Assembly: GCA_025655595.1 (NCBI GenBank)
Contig: JAHXIO010000005.1
Span: forward strand, 620,001-684,000
Reading direction: 5' to 3'
From: Candidatus Thiodiazotropha sp. (ex Monitilora ramsayi)
GTDB lineage: Bacteria > Pseudomonadota > Gammaproteobacteria > Chromatiales > Chromatiaceae
Length of the DNA: 64,000 nucleotides
Below the pieces are notes generated by a model. That model had not been told where the DNA came from and did not search any database. It saw nothing but the letters and a program-made list of their open reading frames with translations. Position 1 is the stretch's first letter, and each line of letters opens with the position of its first letter. A program made the position numbers and the translations under genes. This document shows positions 1 through 8,850 of the stretch, piece by piece.

Positions 1-780
1 TCGCGGTGCAAGGAAGACATTCAGTGTGGCGTTGATCAGAAAGAGTATGGCGATCTGGGAGACGCTGTAACCGAACTTCTCCACCATCAGAAAACCGGCG
101 AAGACCACAAAGATCTGGCGCCTCGCCCCGGACATGAAAGTGAGCGCGTAGTAGAGCCAGTAGCGGCGGCGCAGCACCATATGCTTGTGTTGCTCGGTGT
201 GCTGGGGGAAGAGGGGAAAACCGAGCCAGGCGATCAGAACGATGACCAAGGTCAGGCCGCCCATCAACAGGTAGATCCACTCATAATCAAGGTTGAGGAA
301 ATCGTCAGCGAGCCAGATCAGAGAAAAGGTGACGATTGAGGCAAATGAGCCCGCCGCGATCAACCGTCCCATCATCTCAGGTGTACGGGATTTGTCGATC
401 CACTGCAGCGTGAGGGATGTCTGCAGGGTTTCGTAGTAGTGAAAGCCGATGGACATGATGACTGTGGTGACATAGAGGCCGAGTATCGAGGGAAAAAAAC
501 CGGTCAGTGCCGTACCGATGCCAAGCAATGCCAGGGAGACGATAGCCAGCCGTTGTTCTCTGATGATCAGCAGCAGAAACACCACGCCGAAGGCGAGAAA
601 TCCCGGGATCTCCCGCAGGCTTTGCAGAATGCCCATCTCCTTACCGGTAAAGGCCACCTCTTCGATGGCGAAGTTGTTGAGCAGGGTGCGCCAGGCGGCG
701 AAGCTGAGTGGGACGGCGACCGCCATCAACAGCAGCAGAACCTCGGGCTGGCGGAGGCTTTGGGGAAGTTTCATGGACAT
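1..780 (-). CDS. MFS transporter, N-terminal part (runs off the window)
   Basis: The minus strand is open from a start at 780 (alternative ATG at 774) to the window edge, giving 260 residues. I see repeated hydrophobic segments of about 20 residues separated by short charged loops, including LREIPGFLAFGVVFLLLIIR near residue 50 and a central charged loop (HTEQHKHMVLRRR near residue 205). This layout of six helices, a loop and further helices is typical of major facilitator permeases. The C-terminal half lies outside the window, so substrate cannot be judged. It is divergent from the AraC regulator at 831, with only 50 bases between the starts, so the regulator may control it. The fold class is fairly sure; the function is unknown. 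Confidence 0.8.
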   Translation of the reverse strand, partial: MSMKLPQSLRQPEVLLLLMAVAVPLSFAAWRTLLNNFAIEEVAFTGKEMGILQSLREIPGFLAFGVVFLLLIIREQRLAIVSLALLGIGTALTGFFPSILGLYVTTVIMSIGFHYYETLQTSLTLQWIDKSRTPEMMGRLIAAGSFASIVTFSLIWLADDFLNLDYEWIYLLMGGLTLVIVLIAWLGFPLFPQHTEQHKHMVLRRRYWLYYALTFMSGARRQIFVVFAGFLMVEKFGYSVSQIAILFLINATLNVFLAPR

Positions 781-818
781 AACTGGGATTATGGACGATT
801 CAGGGATGGCGAAATAGC

Positions 819-824
819 TATAAT
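819..824 (+). promoter_or_regulatory. -10 box placing the AraC-gene transcript start at its ATG
   Basis: A perfect TATAAT lies at 819-824, seven bases before the ATG at 831, and no Shine-Dalgarno sequence precedes that ATG. If this box is used, transcription would start on or next to the start codon, giving a leaderless message. No good -35 box is visible. Confidence 0.4.
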
Positions 825-830
825 CTGACA

Positions 831-1655
831 ATGAATATCGAAAAGAGGACAGTTGATCCCACCACTCACGTGGGCCACGTCGTCGACCCGAGTCGACCGG
901 TGCTCATATTGTCAGAAGAGCGGCAGGGCGCGGAACAGGTTTCGCGTCATTACCATCTGCGCGGACAACTGCTCTTCGGGATCCGCGGCGTGATGAAGCT
1001 GACCACCGAGTCGGGTACCTGGCTGGTGCCGCCGGCCCAGGCTGCCTGGATCCCGCCGGGAATCCCTCATGAAGTAGAGATGACGCAGCCGGTCTCCTTA
1101 CGATCGATCTATATCGATCCGGAATATGCTGAAAAGTTGCCGAGTAACTGCTGTGTGTTGAGGGTGGACATCCTGCTGCGTGAGCTGATTATCGAGGCGG
1201 CAAGCATCGGCAACGATTACCGGCCGGAGACCCCGGAGGCGAGGTTGATGATGGTCATCGTCGATCGCCTGCAGCGGATCGAGCGTTTTCCTTTTCACCT
1301 CCCTTTTGCTACGGAACCACGCTTGCGCCGGATCATCGATGCGTTGGTGGCCGATCCCGCCGATACCTCGACTCTGTCCGAGTGGGCGAACCGGGTGGGG
1401 GCCAGCGAACGCACCCTTGGCAGGCTCTTCATCCGTCATTTGGGATTGAGCTTCGGTCGCTGGCGTCGCCGCCTTCGTTTACTGGCGGCGATGGATCGCC
1501 TGGGCAGTGGCGCCTCTGTCACCGAGGTGGCGTTCGAACTGGGCTATGGCAGCCCGAGTGCCTTCATCGCCATGTTCCGGCAAAACCTCGGTGAATCTCC
1601 AACACGTCTCTTCAGTACTTCAGGCAAAGAGAGGTCGGACAACGCCGGGCTTTAA
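831..1655 (+). CDS. AraC-family transcriptional regulator with N-terminal cupin domain
   Basis: 274 residues. The N-terminal part (about 25-100) is a cupin-like sensor domain with HYHLRGQLLFGIRG and a proline-rich WIPPGIPHEVEM strand. The C-terminal part (about 165-262) is a double helix-turn-helix of the AraC type, with GASERTLGRLFIRHLGLSF and the second recognition segment VAFELGYGSPSAFIAMFRQ followed by GESPTRLF. Regulators of this cupin/AraC class usually control an adjacent exporter or catabolic gene, and here the divergent MFS gene is the obvious candidate target. No ribosome-binding site precedes the ATG. A terminator follows at 1678-1707. Confidence 0.92.
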   Translation: MNIEKRTVDPTTHVGHVVDPSRPVLILSEERQGAEQVSRHYHLRGQLLFGIRGVMKLTTESGTWLVPPAQAAWIPPGIPHEVEMTQPVSLRSIYIDPEYAEKLPSNCCVLRVDILLRELIIEAASIGNDYRPETPEARLMMVIVDRLQRIERFPFHLPFATEPRLRRIIDALVADPADTSTLSEWANRVGASERTLGRLFIRHLGLSFGRWRRRLRLLAAMDRLGSGASVTEVAFELGYGSPSAFIAMFRQNLGESPTRLFSTSGKERSDNAGL

Positions 1656-1677
1656 GCCGGGTGATTGGATTTCAACC

Positions 1678-1707
1678 GAGGCATGGTTTATGATTTGCCT
1701 CTTTTTT
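1678..1707 (+). terminator. Rho-independent terminator after the AraC gene
   Basis: The arms GAGGCA (1678-1683) and TGCCTC (1696-1701) pair across a 12-base loop and run into a T tract ending near 1707. It sits between the AraC gene and rpoZ and would separate the two units. Confidence 0.55.
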
Positions 1708-1747
1708 CGGCCGATGGCCCGTTCAGAATCGCACTGGAGAGCAACAG

Positions 1748-2023
1748 ATGGCACGTGTAACAGTAGAAGATTGCATGGACTACGTGGACAACCGATTTGA
1801 CCTGGTACTGCTTGCCACCAAGCGTGCCCGTCAGCTGGTGAACGGCGTTGAGCCCCTGTTGCCCTGGGAGAACGACAAGCCCACCGTGATGGCGCTGCGT
1901 GAGATTGCCGAAGGCCTCATCTCGCATCAGGATGTGGATGAGAAGCCCAGCGAAGATGAGTTGGTCGTGGATGAGGCGCTGTTGAATCTTGACGCCTCAC
2001 CGATGGAAGGTCCTGGTCAATAA
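1748..2023 (+). CDS. rpoZ: RNA polymerase omega subunit
   Basis: 91 residues, the usual length. The N-terminus [20 protein letters not shown], the segment [10 protein letters not shown] and the following [11 protein letters not shown] are hallmarks of omega. The subunit helps beta-prime fold and, with it, forms one of the ppGpp-binding sites of RNA polymerase. A GGAGAG ribosome-binding site lies about ten bases upstream. spoT follows after a 124-base gap, the conserved gammaproteobacterial order that links a ppGpp target with its metabolising enzyme. Confidence 0.97.
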   Translation: MARVTVEDCMDYVDNRFDLVLLATKRARQLVNGVEPLLPWENDKPTVMALREIAEGLISHQDVDEKPSEDELVVDEALLNLDASPMEGPGQ

Positions 2024-2147
2024 GCCATCCAAGTTCCTGCCTACGGTCTTGCGGCCGCCGGTTCCGCATCTTAACCCCTCACCTTGCCCTTGCATCACGG
2101 GGTGAATTAGGCTCAGAATCCATCGTATGCACACGGTGGAGTTTTTG

Positions 2148-4319
2148 ATGAGCAACCCTCTCGGTCTACTGGAGAAAACACAGGATGCGCCCCGCTTCCT
2201 GATCAGTGACCTGTGCGCCTATCTAGAGGTTTATCTCTCACCGGATCATATCCGTGAAGTCTACCGTGCCTATCTGTTCGGCGCCGAGGCCCATGTCGGT
2301 CAGCACCGTAAAACAGGTGAGCCCTATATCTATCACCCGGTGGCGGTGGCGCGCATCCTGGCCGAGATGCGCATGGACTATAAGTGTCTGATGGCGGCCA
2401 TTCTGCACGATGTGATCGAAGATACACCGACCGCCAAGGAGCAGTTGGCGGAGACCTTCGACAGCGAAATCGCCGAACTGGTCGACGGGGTGAGCAAACT
2501 CTCCAAGATCGATTTCAACTCCCAGGCCGAAGCCCAGGCGGCCAGTCTGCGCAAGATGCTGCTGGCGATGACCAAGGACATCCGCGTTATCCTCATCAAA
2601 TTGTCGGATCGGTTGCACAATATGCGGACCCTTGGGGTGATGCGGCCCGATAAGTCCCGACGTATCGCCAAAGAGACCCTGGATATCTTCGCACCCATCG
2701 CCAACCGGCTGGGTATCAACAGTATGCGTCTGGAGCTGGAAGAGCTGGGTTTCGCCGCCTACTGGCCCATGCGTTATCGCGCCCTGAAAAGTGCGGTGGA
2801 TGATGCCAGGGGCCATCATCGGGAACTGGTGGAGAATGTGGAGAGGGCGATAAAGGCACGGTTGGAACAGGAGGGATTCCAGGGTGAGGTCTTCGGTCGT
2901 CAGAAGCATCTCTACAGCATCTACAAAAAGATGGTGCATAAGAAGCTGAGCTTCTCCGAAGTGGTGGATGTCTTTGCCTTCCGGATCGTGGTTGACAGGG
3001 TAGATACCTGTTACCGAATGCTCGGTGTCGTACACAATCTCTATAAACCGATGCCGGGTCGCTTCAAGGACTATATCGCCATCCCCAAAGCCAACGGCTA
3101 TCAGTCCTTGCACACCGTGCTGTTCGGACCCCAGGGCATCCCGATCGAGATCCAGATCCGTACCGAGGAGATGGACAAGCTGGCTGAGTCGGGTATCGCA
3201 GCACACTGGATGTACAAGACGGGAGAGGCAAGCGGTCAGTGGGTCAAGTCCCGTGCCTCCGATTGGTTGCAGAACCTGCTGGAGATGCAGCAGGGTGTTG
3301 GTGATTCGGTGGAGTTTCTGGAACACGTCAAGGTCGACCTCTTCCCCGACGAAGTCTATGTCTTCACGCCGCGTGGGCGCATCATGGTGTTGCCGAAGGG
3401 GGCTACTGTGGTCGACTTCGCCTACAGTGTTCACACCGATGTGGGAAATACCTGTGTGGCAGCCCGAGTAGACCGGCGGCTGGTCCCTCTGCGTACCCGG
3501 CTGCACAACGGCCAGACCGTGGAGATTATCAATTCGGAGACTGCAGGTCCCAGCCCGGCCTGGCTCAATTTCGTCGTGACAGGCAAGGCACGCGCGAACA
3601 TCCGTTCCTACCTGAAAAATCTGCAGACCCAGGAAGCTATCAGCCTCGGTCGGCGGCTGTTGGAGCGGGAGTTGAACCTGCTTTCACTCAAGCTGGATAA
3701 TATCCCGACGGAACAGATCGAACAGGTTATGCAGGAATTCAGACTCGATTCTTTGGATATGCTGCTGGCCGATATTGCCCTGGGTAACCATATGCCCTTG
3801 TTGGTTGCGAGAAGGCTGGCGGGCGAGGAGTTGGCCCCAGGCAGTGATCAGGGACAGGTGGAGGAGCCGGCGGCGGGGGGCTTGGCGATCAAGGGTACCG
3901 AGGGGATGGTGGTCAACTTCGCCAACTGTTGCCGTCCGATACCCGATGACGCCATTGTGGGTGTGTTCAATCCCGGCAAAGGTATCGTGATCCACCAGCA
4001 GGGCTGTAAAAACCTGGGTGACTACAAGAAACACGGACACAAGTGGATCGAGGCCGAGTGGGAAGATGATGTGCAGGGGGAGTTTCCCACCAAGGTGCGC
4101 GTGGAGTCGAACAACCAGCGGGGCGTGCTCGCCTCGGTGGCCTCAGTGATCTCGCAGCAGGAGTCGAATATCGAGCATGTGGGTTCGGAAGAGCGTGACG
4201 GTCTCTCTTCGACCATGGTATTCGTCATTACCGTGAAGAATCGACAGCACTTGGCCCGTATCATGCGGCAGGTGCGTTCACTGCCCTCGGTGATGAGGAT
4301 CGCCAGGGTCAAATACTGA
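2148..4319 (+). CDS. spoT: Bifunctional (p)ppGpp synthetase/hydrolase SpoT
   Basis: 723 residues from the ATG at 2148, chosen because GGTGGAG lies six bases before it; an ATG at 2127 would add seven residues. Domains in order are an HD hydrolase (HPVAVARIL and the metal-binding ILHDVIEDT near 85-95), a RelA/SpoT synthetase (YRMLGVVHNLYKPMPGRFKD and AIPKANGYQSLHT near 290-325), a TGS domain (near 395-460) and a C-terminal ACT domain (about 645-723) after a cysteine/histidine segment NCCRPIPDD. Both catalytic motifs look intact, so it should make and degrade (p)ppGpp, as usual for SpoT. It follows rpoZ; 494 bases separate it from the next gene. Confidence 0.97.
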   Translation: MSNPLGLLEKTQDAPRFLISDLCAYLEVYLSPDHIREVYRAYLFGAEAHVGQHRKTGEPYIYHPVAVARILAEMRMDYKCLMAAILHDVIEDTPTAKEQLAETFDSEIAELVDGVSKLSKIDFNSQAEAQAASLRKMLLAMTKDIRVILIKLSDRLHNMRTLGVMRPDKSRRIAKETLDIFAPIANRLGINSMRLELEELGFAAYWPMRYRALKSAVDDARGHHRELVENVERAIKARLEQEGFQGEVFGRQKHLYSIYKKMVHKKLSFSEVVDVFAFRIVVDRVDTCYRMLGVVHNLYKPMPGRFKDYIAIPKANGYQSLHTVLFGPQGIPIEIQIRTEEMDKLAESGIAAHWMYKTGEASGQWVKSRASDWLQNLLEMQQGVGDSVEFLEHVKVDLFPDEVYVFTPRGRIMVLPKGATVVDFAYSVHTDVGNTCVAARVDRRLVPLRTRLHNGQTVEIINSETAGPSPAWLNFVVTGKARANIRSYLKNLQTQEAISLGRRLLERELNLLSLKLDNIPTEQIEQVMQEFRLDSLDMLLADIALGNHMPLLVARRLAGEELAPGSDQGQVEEPAAGGLAIKGTEGMVVNFANCCRPIPDDAIVGVFNPGKGIVIHQQGCKNLGDYKKHGHKWIEAEWEDDVQGEFPTKVRVESNNQRGVLASVASVISQQESNIEHVGSEERDGLSSTMVFVITVKNRQHLARIMRQVRSLPSVMRIARVKY

Positions 4320-4420
4320 TTGCGACGCGGCAAAAAGGAGAAGTCGCGCTGAATTCAAGGTGGTTATCAAATCGTCTAGGTTCAATATCCGGTATCGGTT
4401 ATTTGCAAACCTAGCACCAC

Positions 4421-4437
4421 AATTAGGAATCCTAATT
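4421..4437. promoter_or_regulatory. Perfect 8+1+8 palindrome, possible operator
   Basis: AATTAGGA and TCCTAATT flank a single A, a perfect dyad in otherwise featureless sequence. It is AT-rich and of operator size, but sits about 100 bases after spoT and nearly 400 before the next gene. No known regulator motif is recognised. Confidence 0.3.
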
Positions 4438-4726
4438 TCTGAGCGAACAAGACGTCGGTACGGGCAAAACATACCTGCTTGTCCTGACCTTCTACCATGA
4501 AGTCGGGTCAGACAGCCTGTCTATTCTCACAAAAACCAACCAGATGGCGATGCGTAAAACAATCGGCCAGTTGTTCCCTGCTCTCGGGTGATCAGAGGAA
4601 ATCGTTCGCCCGGTCAGCAATCTACGGGCATGCGCGTGTGGGGATAGGACAATACCCCAGGTGAGGACAAGGTAACTGGTTGTTAATATAGAAAAAACAA
4701 GGAGGTATTGATTGGGTGAGTCCCAC

Positions 4727-4753
4727 TAAAGTTTTTTGACTCCTGTCCGTTAA
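4727..4753 (+). promoter_or_regulatory. Sigma-28 (FliA)-type promoter of the GGDEF/EAL gene
   Basis: TAAAGTTT (4727-4734) matches the sigma-28 -35 box at all 8 positions. After exactly 11 bases comes TCCGTTAA (4746-4753), which matches the -10 box GCCGATAA at 6 of 8. The start codon is 61 bases downstream. A sigma-70-like reading (TTGACT at 4736, CATAAT at 4757) overlaps it but has only a 15-base spacer. Confidence 0.6.
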
Positions 4754-4813
4754 CATCATAATTACCAGGGTTATTGTATACGTGCGGTTAGAGATTTCTC
4801 AGGGATAGCAGTT

Positions 4814-7402
4814 TTGCCAAGAGTATTACTGATTGAACATTCCGCCACGATCCGACATATCGAAAAAAACCTCCTGATAAAGGGAGGCTACGAGGTGGAG
4901 GTTGAGCTCGACTTCGAATCCGCAGTCATCCGCATCCGAACCGGTTCTGAGGATGGGGGCGCTTTCGATGCTGTCGTTGCGGGATGGCCCGATCACGCCA
5001 TCCCCGAGACGGACGTGTTTTGCGCAATGCTGGAGAAGCCGGCCTATGCCACCTTGGCGGTGATTGTATTGTCCCATGAATCGGAAAGTGCTGTATCCGA
5101 TTGGGTGGAGAGAAGGCCTCATACGGCATGTCTGCTCTGGGGGGATTACGAAAAGAGCACAGATCTCCTGCCGGCACTACTTGTCGAGACCAATAAAGCT
5201 CAAAGAAAGCGGGCGAGCTCCACGCCTGCCGTTCAGCCGATCCGAGTTCTTTTTGTTGATGATTCGAAGACTGTGCGGGTCAAGTATCAGCGGTTGCTGA
5301 CAGCTAACGGCTATCATGCCGAGTCTGCCGCCTCAGTGGGTGAAGGTTTTGACATGGCTGTTGCGACCCAGTTCGATATTGCCATTATTGACTATTTTAT
5401 GCCGGATGCCACCGGCGACGTGCTTTGCCAACGGCTGCGTGATAATGAAAGTACGGCTTCCATTACCACAGCAATCATAACCGGCACCTATCTCGACAAG
5501 GCGATCAAGGAATCGCTTGAAGCAGGTGCGGTTGAATGCATGTTCAAGAACGAAAGCGACGACCTGTTCCTGACACGTGTAGATGCTATGAGCCGGCATA
5601 TCCGTGCCCATAAATCGATTGAAAAAGAGCGTAAACGCCTTGGCGGTATCCTCAGGTCGGTTGGTGAGGGCGTATACGGTGTGGATTCCAGCGGCCATAT
5701 ATCTTTCATCAATCCGGCGGGCAGACGAATTTTAGGATATGAACCGGAAGAACGGATAATCGGTAAATCGGCAATGGCGCTTTTTCATTTTACCGATGAA
5801 GCGGGCAATCCGATCGATGAAGAACGCTGTTTTCTTCAAAAGACCTACGCGGGAGGGGAGCCGGTCCAAGCAAGGGAGACCGTCTTTTGGCATAAGTCGG
5901 GGGCACAGATTCCGGTAGAGTGTACAGTCTATCCTCTCACTATTGAGGAGAAACGAGAGGGTTCCGTGGTTGCCTTTCGCGATATCTCCGAACGCAAATT
6001 GCTTGAAGAGGAGTTGCGTTGGCAAGCGGGTCACGATGTACTGACCAAGCTGTTTAATCGACGTTACTTCGAGGAGCAGCTGATGCAAGAGGTGGAACGA
6101 GTAAAACGCAGCAACGAGACCAGTGCGCTGCTCTATCTTGATCTCGACCGTTTTAAATATATCAATGATACCGCGGGTCATGCTGCAGGTGATCGATTGT
6201 TGGTTGAGATCGCGCAGCAAATGACTCAGCGCCTAAGGAAATCCGACTTGCTTGCCCGCTTGGGGGGCGATGAGTTCGCCATCATCTTGAGAAATGTCTC
6301 AAAGAAAAGCGTTTATCTTGTTGCCGACGACTATCGTGAGATGCTCGATCACTACATGTTTGTTTTCAGTGGCAAGCAATATAAGGTAAACGGTACGATC
6401 GGCATTGCAATGATCGACCGGGATGCATTATCTGCAAGTGAAATTCTTGCCAATGCAGATATCGCCTGTCATATCGCGAAAGGTGAAGGGCGAAACCGCT
6501 CCCATCTCTTTATTCCAGGGAACGACAACAAGCAGGCGATGGATAAAGACCTGGGCTGGTCATCACGTCTGCACAATGCATTGGAATACGATTATCTGGC
6601 ACTACATGTCCAGCCCATCATTCCAGTAGAGCATATTCCCTCAGTATTGATGTCAGCGACCGAAGGGCCAATTTACCACCGGCTGCTTACGGTCGTACCG
6701 CAGGAGACGCAGATCAATGAGGTGTTGCTGAGACTCGATGACCCGGAATGGGGAATCGTCTTTCCTGGTGCATTTTTACCGACAGCAGAGCGGTTTAATA
6801 TGATGGATAGAATAGACGGCTGGGTCATTAATGCCGCCTTGAAGAAACTGGCGTCGTTACAGGCCCAGGGATATAAGGGGACGTTCACCATTAATCTCTC
6901 GGGTCAAACTATCACCAATATGGGATTGATCGAGGAGATTGAAACACTTGTCATCGACCTGACTATCGATTCTAGCAAAGTGATTTTTGAAATCACGGAG
7001 ACTTCGGCAGTTTCCAACCTGGTCTCCGCCAACGAATTGATAACCCGATTGAATGCGCTTGGCTGCCGATTCGCTCTGGATGATTTCGGTAGCGGCTTTT
7101 CTTCATTTTCACATTTAAAAAACCTACCGGTGGATTTCGTCAAAATCGATGGCTTGTTTGTCAGGGGGGTAGCGGATGACCCTGGCGACCGGGCGATTGT
7201 CCAGTCCATTAACGATATCGCTCACTCCCTTGGAAAAATGACTGTGGCTGAATACGTCGAGGATGCTGAAATTCTGCAATTCTTGTACGAGTCGGGAGTG
7301 AACTATGTGCAGGGCCACTTCCTTGCAAAGCCGATGGATATCTCCAATATCGACTCCCAAGTCAATTTTGAGAGTAAGGATGATTGCCAGAGCAGCGCCT
7401 GA
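4814..7402 (+). CDS. Double-receiver PAS-GGDEF-EAL cyclic-di-GMP protein
   Basis: 862 residues from a TTG start. A degenerate receiver (about 2-125) has EHS where the acidic pair belongs and VVAGW at the phosphoacceptor position. A second receiver (about 140-265) looks functional, with FVDDSK, AIIDYFMP and MFKNE. A PAS domain (about 275-395) leads into a GGDEF domain with intact GGDEF and an RKSD inhibitory site exactly five residues before it. The C-terminal EAL domain reads EVL in place of EAL but keeps the other expected ligand motifs: TINLS, EITET, DDFGSG, VKIDG, AEYVE and YVQGH. It may therefore both make and break c-di-GMP under phosphorelay control. No kinase is adjacent. A sigma-28-type promoter precedes it, suggesting motility control. 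Confidence 0.93.
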   Translation: MPRVLLIEHSATIRHIEKNLLIKGGYEVEVELDFESAVIRIRTGSEDGGAFDAVVAGWPDHAIPETDVFCAMLEKPAYATLAVIVLSHESESAVSDWVERRPHTACLLWGDYEKSTDLLPALLVETNKAQRKRASSTPAVQPIRVLFVDDSKTVRVKYQRLLTANGYHAESAASVGEGFDMAVATQFDIAIIDYFMPDATGDVLCQRLRDNESTASITTAIITGTYLDKAIKESLEAGAVECMFKNESDDLFLTRVDAMSRHIRAHKSIEKERKRLGGILRSVGEGVYGVDSSGHISFINPAGRRILGYEPEERIIGKSAMALFHFTDEAGNPIDEERCFLQKTYAGGEPVQARETVFWHKSGAQIPVECTVYPLTIEEKREGSVVAFRDISERKLLEEELRWQAGHDVLTKLFNRRYFEEQLMQEVERVKRSNETSALLYLDLDRFKYINDTAGHAAGDRLLVEIAQQMTQRLRKSDLLARLGGDEFAIILRNVSKKSVYLVADDYREMLDHYMFVFSGKQYKVNGTIGIAMIDRDALSASEILANADIACHIAKGEGRNRSHLFIPGNDNKQAMDKDLGWSSRLHNALEYDYLALHVQPIIPVEHIPSVLMSATEGPIYHRLLTVVPQETQINEVLLRLDDPEWGIVFPGAFLPTAERFNMMDRIDGWVINAALKKLASLQAQGYKGTFTINLSGQTITNMGLIEEIETLVIDLTIDSSKVIFEITETSAVSNLVSANELITRLNALGCRFALDDFGSGFSSFSHLKNLPVDFVKIDGLFVRGVADDPGDRAIVQSINDIAHSLGKMTVAEYVEDAEILQFLYESGVNYVQGHFLAKPMDISNIDSQVNFESKDDCQSSA

Positions 7403-7541
7403 GGCAAGTGTTCCTGGTTTCGAAATTTTGAATTGTGGTTTTTTCATTAATCGGCATACTGTTTGACGTTTTACTCAATCTCGATTTTGAGATGGGCGAA
7501 GCGACTGCTTCTATTCAAAATTGAAAACCTAAGGAGTCACC

Positions 7542-7925
7542 ATGAGCCGAGAAATCATTCGCACAGACCAGGCCCCCCAAGCTATCGGCACTTATTCACA
7601 GGCGGTGAAAGTGGGGCAGACAGTCTATCTATCCGGGCAGATACCACTGGTACCCGAAACCATGGAGATGGTGGAGGGGGATATCGAGGTGCAGATACGA
7701 CGGGTCTTCGACAATCTGCAGGCTGTGGCACGGGCGGCTGGTGGCGGCCTTGCCGACGTGGTTAAGCTGAATGTATTTCTCACCGATTTAAGCCACTTTC
7801 CGATCGTCAATCAGGTCATGTCGGAATATTTCGCTGAACCCTATCCCGCACGTGCGGCCATAGGTGTTGCGGCACTGCCCAAGGACGCTGACGTTGAAAT
7901 GGATGCTGTCATGGAGCTGTCCTGA
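7542..7925 (+). CDS. ridA: RidA-family enamine/imine deaminase
   Basis: 127 residues, the normal size. The N-terminal [10 protein letters not shown], the [10 protein letters not shown] strand and the C-terminal [21 protein letters not shown] are family signatures; the catalytic Arg is in PARAAIG. RidA hydrolyses reactive 2-aminoacrylate and related imines released by PLP enzymes, sparing other PLP enzymes from damage. A good ribosome-binding site (AAGGAG) lies eight bases upstream. ridA is often found between spoT and recG in gammaproteobacteria; here a GGDEF/EAL gene separates it from spoT and four genes separate it from recG. Confidence 0.95.
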   Translation: MSREIIRTDQAPQAIGTYSQAVKVGQTVYLSGQIPLVPETMEMVEGDIEVQIRRVFDNLQAVARAAGGGLADVVKLNVFLTDLSHFPIVNQVMSEYFAEPYPARAAIGVAALPKDADVEMDAVMELS

Positions 7926-7960
7926 AGCAGCGGCTTGGCATCAGCGCATTGCCGGTTTCT

Positions 7961-7987
7961 AAAGAATAATCCCTTATTTCCGATAGT
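7961..7987 (+). promoter_or_regulatory. Sigma-28 (FliA)-type promoter of the unknown gene at 8057
   Basis: TAAAGAAT (7961-7968, 6 of 8), an exact 11-base spacer and TCCGATAG (7980-7987, 6 of 8) fit the sigma-28 pattern. The predicted start is about 60 bases before the ATG at 8057. Alone it is a modest match; its weight comes from four similar sites in the window. Confidence 0.45.
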
Positions 7988-8056
7988 TTAACTACGGTGA
8001 TATGGCCTATGGTTAATGAATAGGGCTTTTAGGGTAAATTCAGGTAAATCGGAAAA

Positions 8057-8818
8057 ATGGACACAGAATTCGAACGACTCATTAAGGTCAATGTTCAGGG
8101 ACGAGTCTTTGTCACCTGTCAGTCCCGGCGTATCACCGATCTCAACATCATCGGCCACTATGTGGAAATCCTCGAACAGGCGATTCATGCCTTAATGACG
8201 GAGGAGAGTACACCGTCGGACTTTCATCGGATTATGGAGGAACAGCTAGTCTGGCTTGAAGGTGAACTTGACAAGACGGGCCAACAGGCTTCGGTGCCTG
8301 CTGCAGCTTCAGCCCCAAATGCATCCACGGAGAGTGCGGAAACCAAACCGCCGGCAGAAGCGGTAGAGTCGGAAAATGAGCCGAAAAAGAAGCCCACCGG
8401 CTATGTTCCCGAGGCCAAGACCATGCCCGAGCGCTTGAAAGACAAACGTTCGATCATGGAACATTTGTTGGATAACGATTGTATTACCCTCAAGCTGGTC
8501 ACACCGAACCAGGCCAAGAAATTTAAACATGGCTTGTTGGGTAAGGAGCCAGAGAAGGCCGAAGAGGAGTTGGTGGCCAATCTGCGCAACGTTCTGCATG
8601 ATCAGGTACGTAAATTCATCCGTAAAAACAATGGCGGACCTTGGGCCAGTGCCACCCTGCAGCATGAAGTTCGTATGGATATTACCCGGACGCGTACATT
8701 ACGCTCGCTGGTGACGCTGGCCAGGGGGCTGCTCGAGGAGCGTGAAGAGTGGCTGGTCAAGACCAAGAGCAGTCTGACAGGTCGCTTCTTTGGCGGCCGG
8801 GTCAAGATGAATAAATAA
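8057..8818 (+). CDS. Unknown protein with two conserved-looking blocks and a flexible linker
   Basis: 253 residues, family not recognised. An N-terminal block (about 1-75) is mixed alpha/beta with acidic helices (IIGHYVEILEQAIHALMTEE). A low-complexity Ala/Pro/Glu/Lys linker follows (about 76-120). The C-terminal block (about 125-253) is helical and basic, with DNDCITLKLVTPNQAKKF and a run from VANLRNVLHDQVRKFIRKNN to the end. There is no signal peptide or membrane helix, so it is probably cytoplasmic. A sigma-28-type promoter precedes it, which would place it in the motility/chemotaxis regulon. The next gene starts 32 bases downstream and may be co-transcribed. Coding status is likely; function is unknown. 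Confidence 0.75.
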   Translation: MDTEFERLIKVNVQGRVFVTCQSRRITDLNIIGHYVEILEQAIHALMTEESTPSDFHRIMEEQLVWLEGELDKTGQQASVPAAASAPNASTESAETKPPAEAVESENEPKKKPTGYVPEAKTMPERLKDKRSIMEHLLDNDCITLKLVTPNQAKKFKHGLLGKEPEKAEEELVANLRNVLHDQVRKFIRKNNGGPWASATLQHEVRMDITRTRTLRSLVTLARGLLEEREEWLVKTKSSLTGRFFGGRVKMNK

Positions 8819-8850
8819 CGAGATCAGATTCAACAAGTTGAGGAGTCCGA

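Larger units (their letters stand above)
4320..4813. other. 494-base gap between spoT and the GGDEF/EAL gene
   Basis: No convincing gene is seen. The gap holds a perfect palindrome at 4421-4437 and, near its right end, a sigma-28-like promoter at 4727-4753. No terminator for spoT is evident. An RNA gene here cannot be excluded by eye. Confidence 0.6.

Noticed and set aside
2238-3506. A 422-residue open frame antisense to spoT, and other long antisense frames such as 439-828 and 14781-15311.
   Set aside because: They lie entirely opposite genes with clear families, have no ribosome-binding sites, and their composition is that expected from a GC-biased complementary strand.
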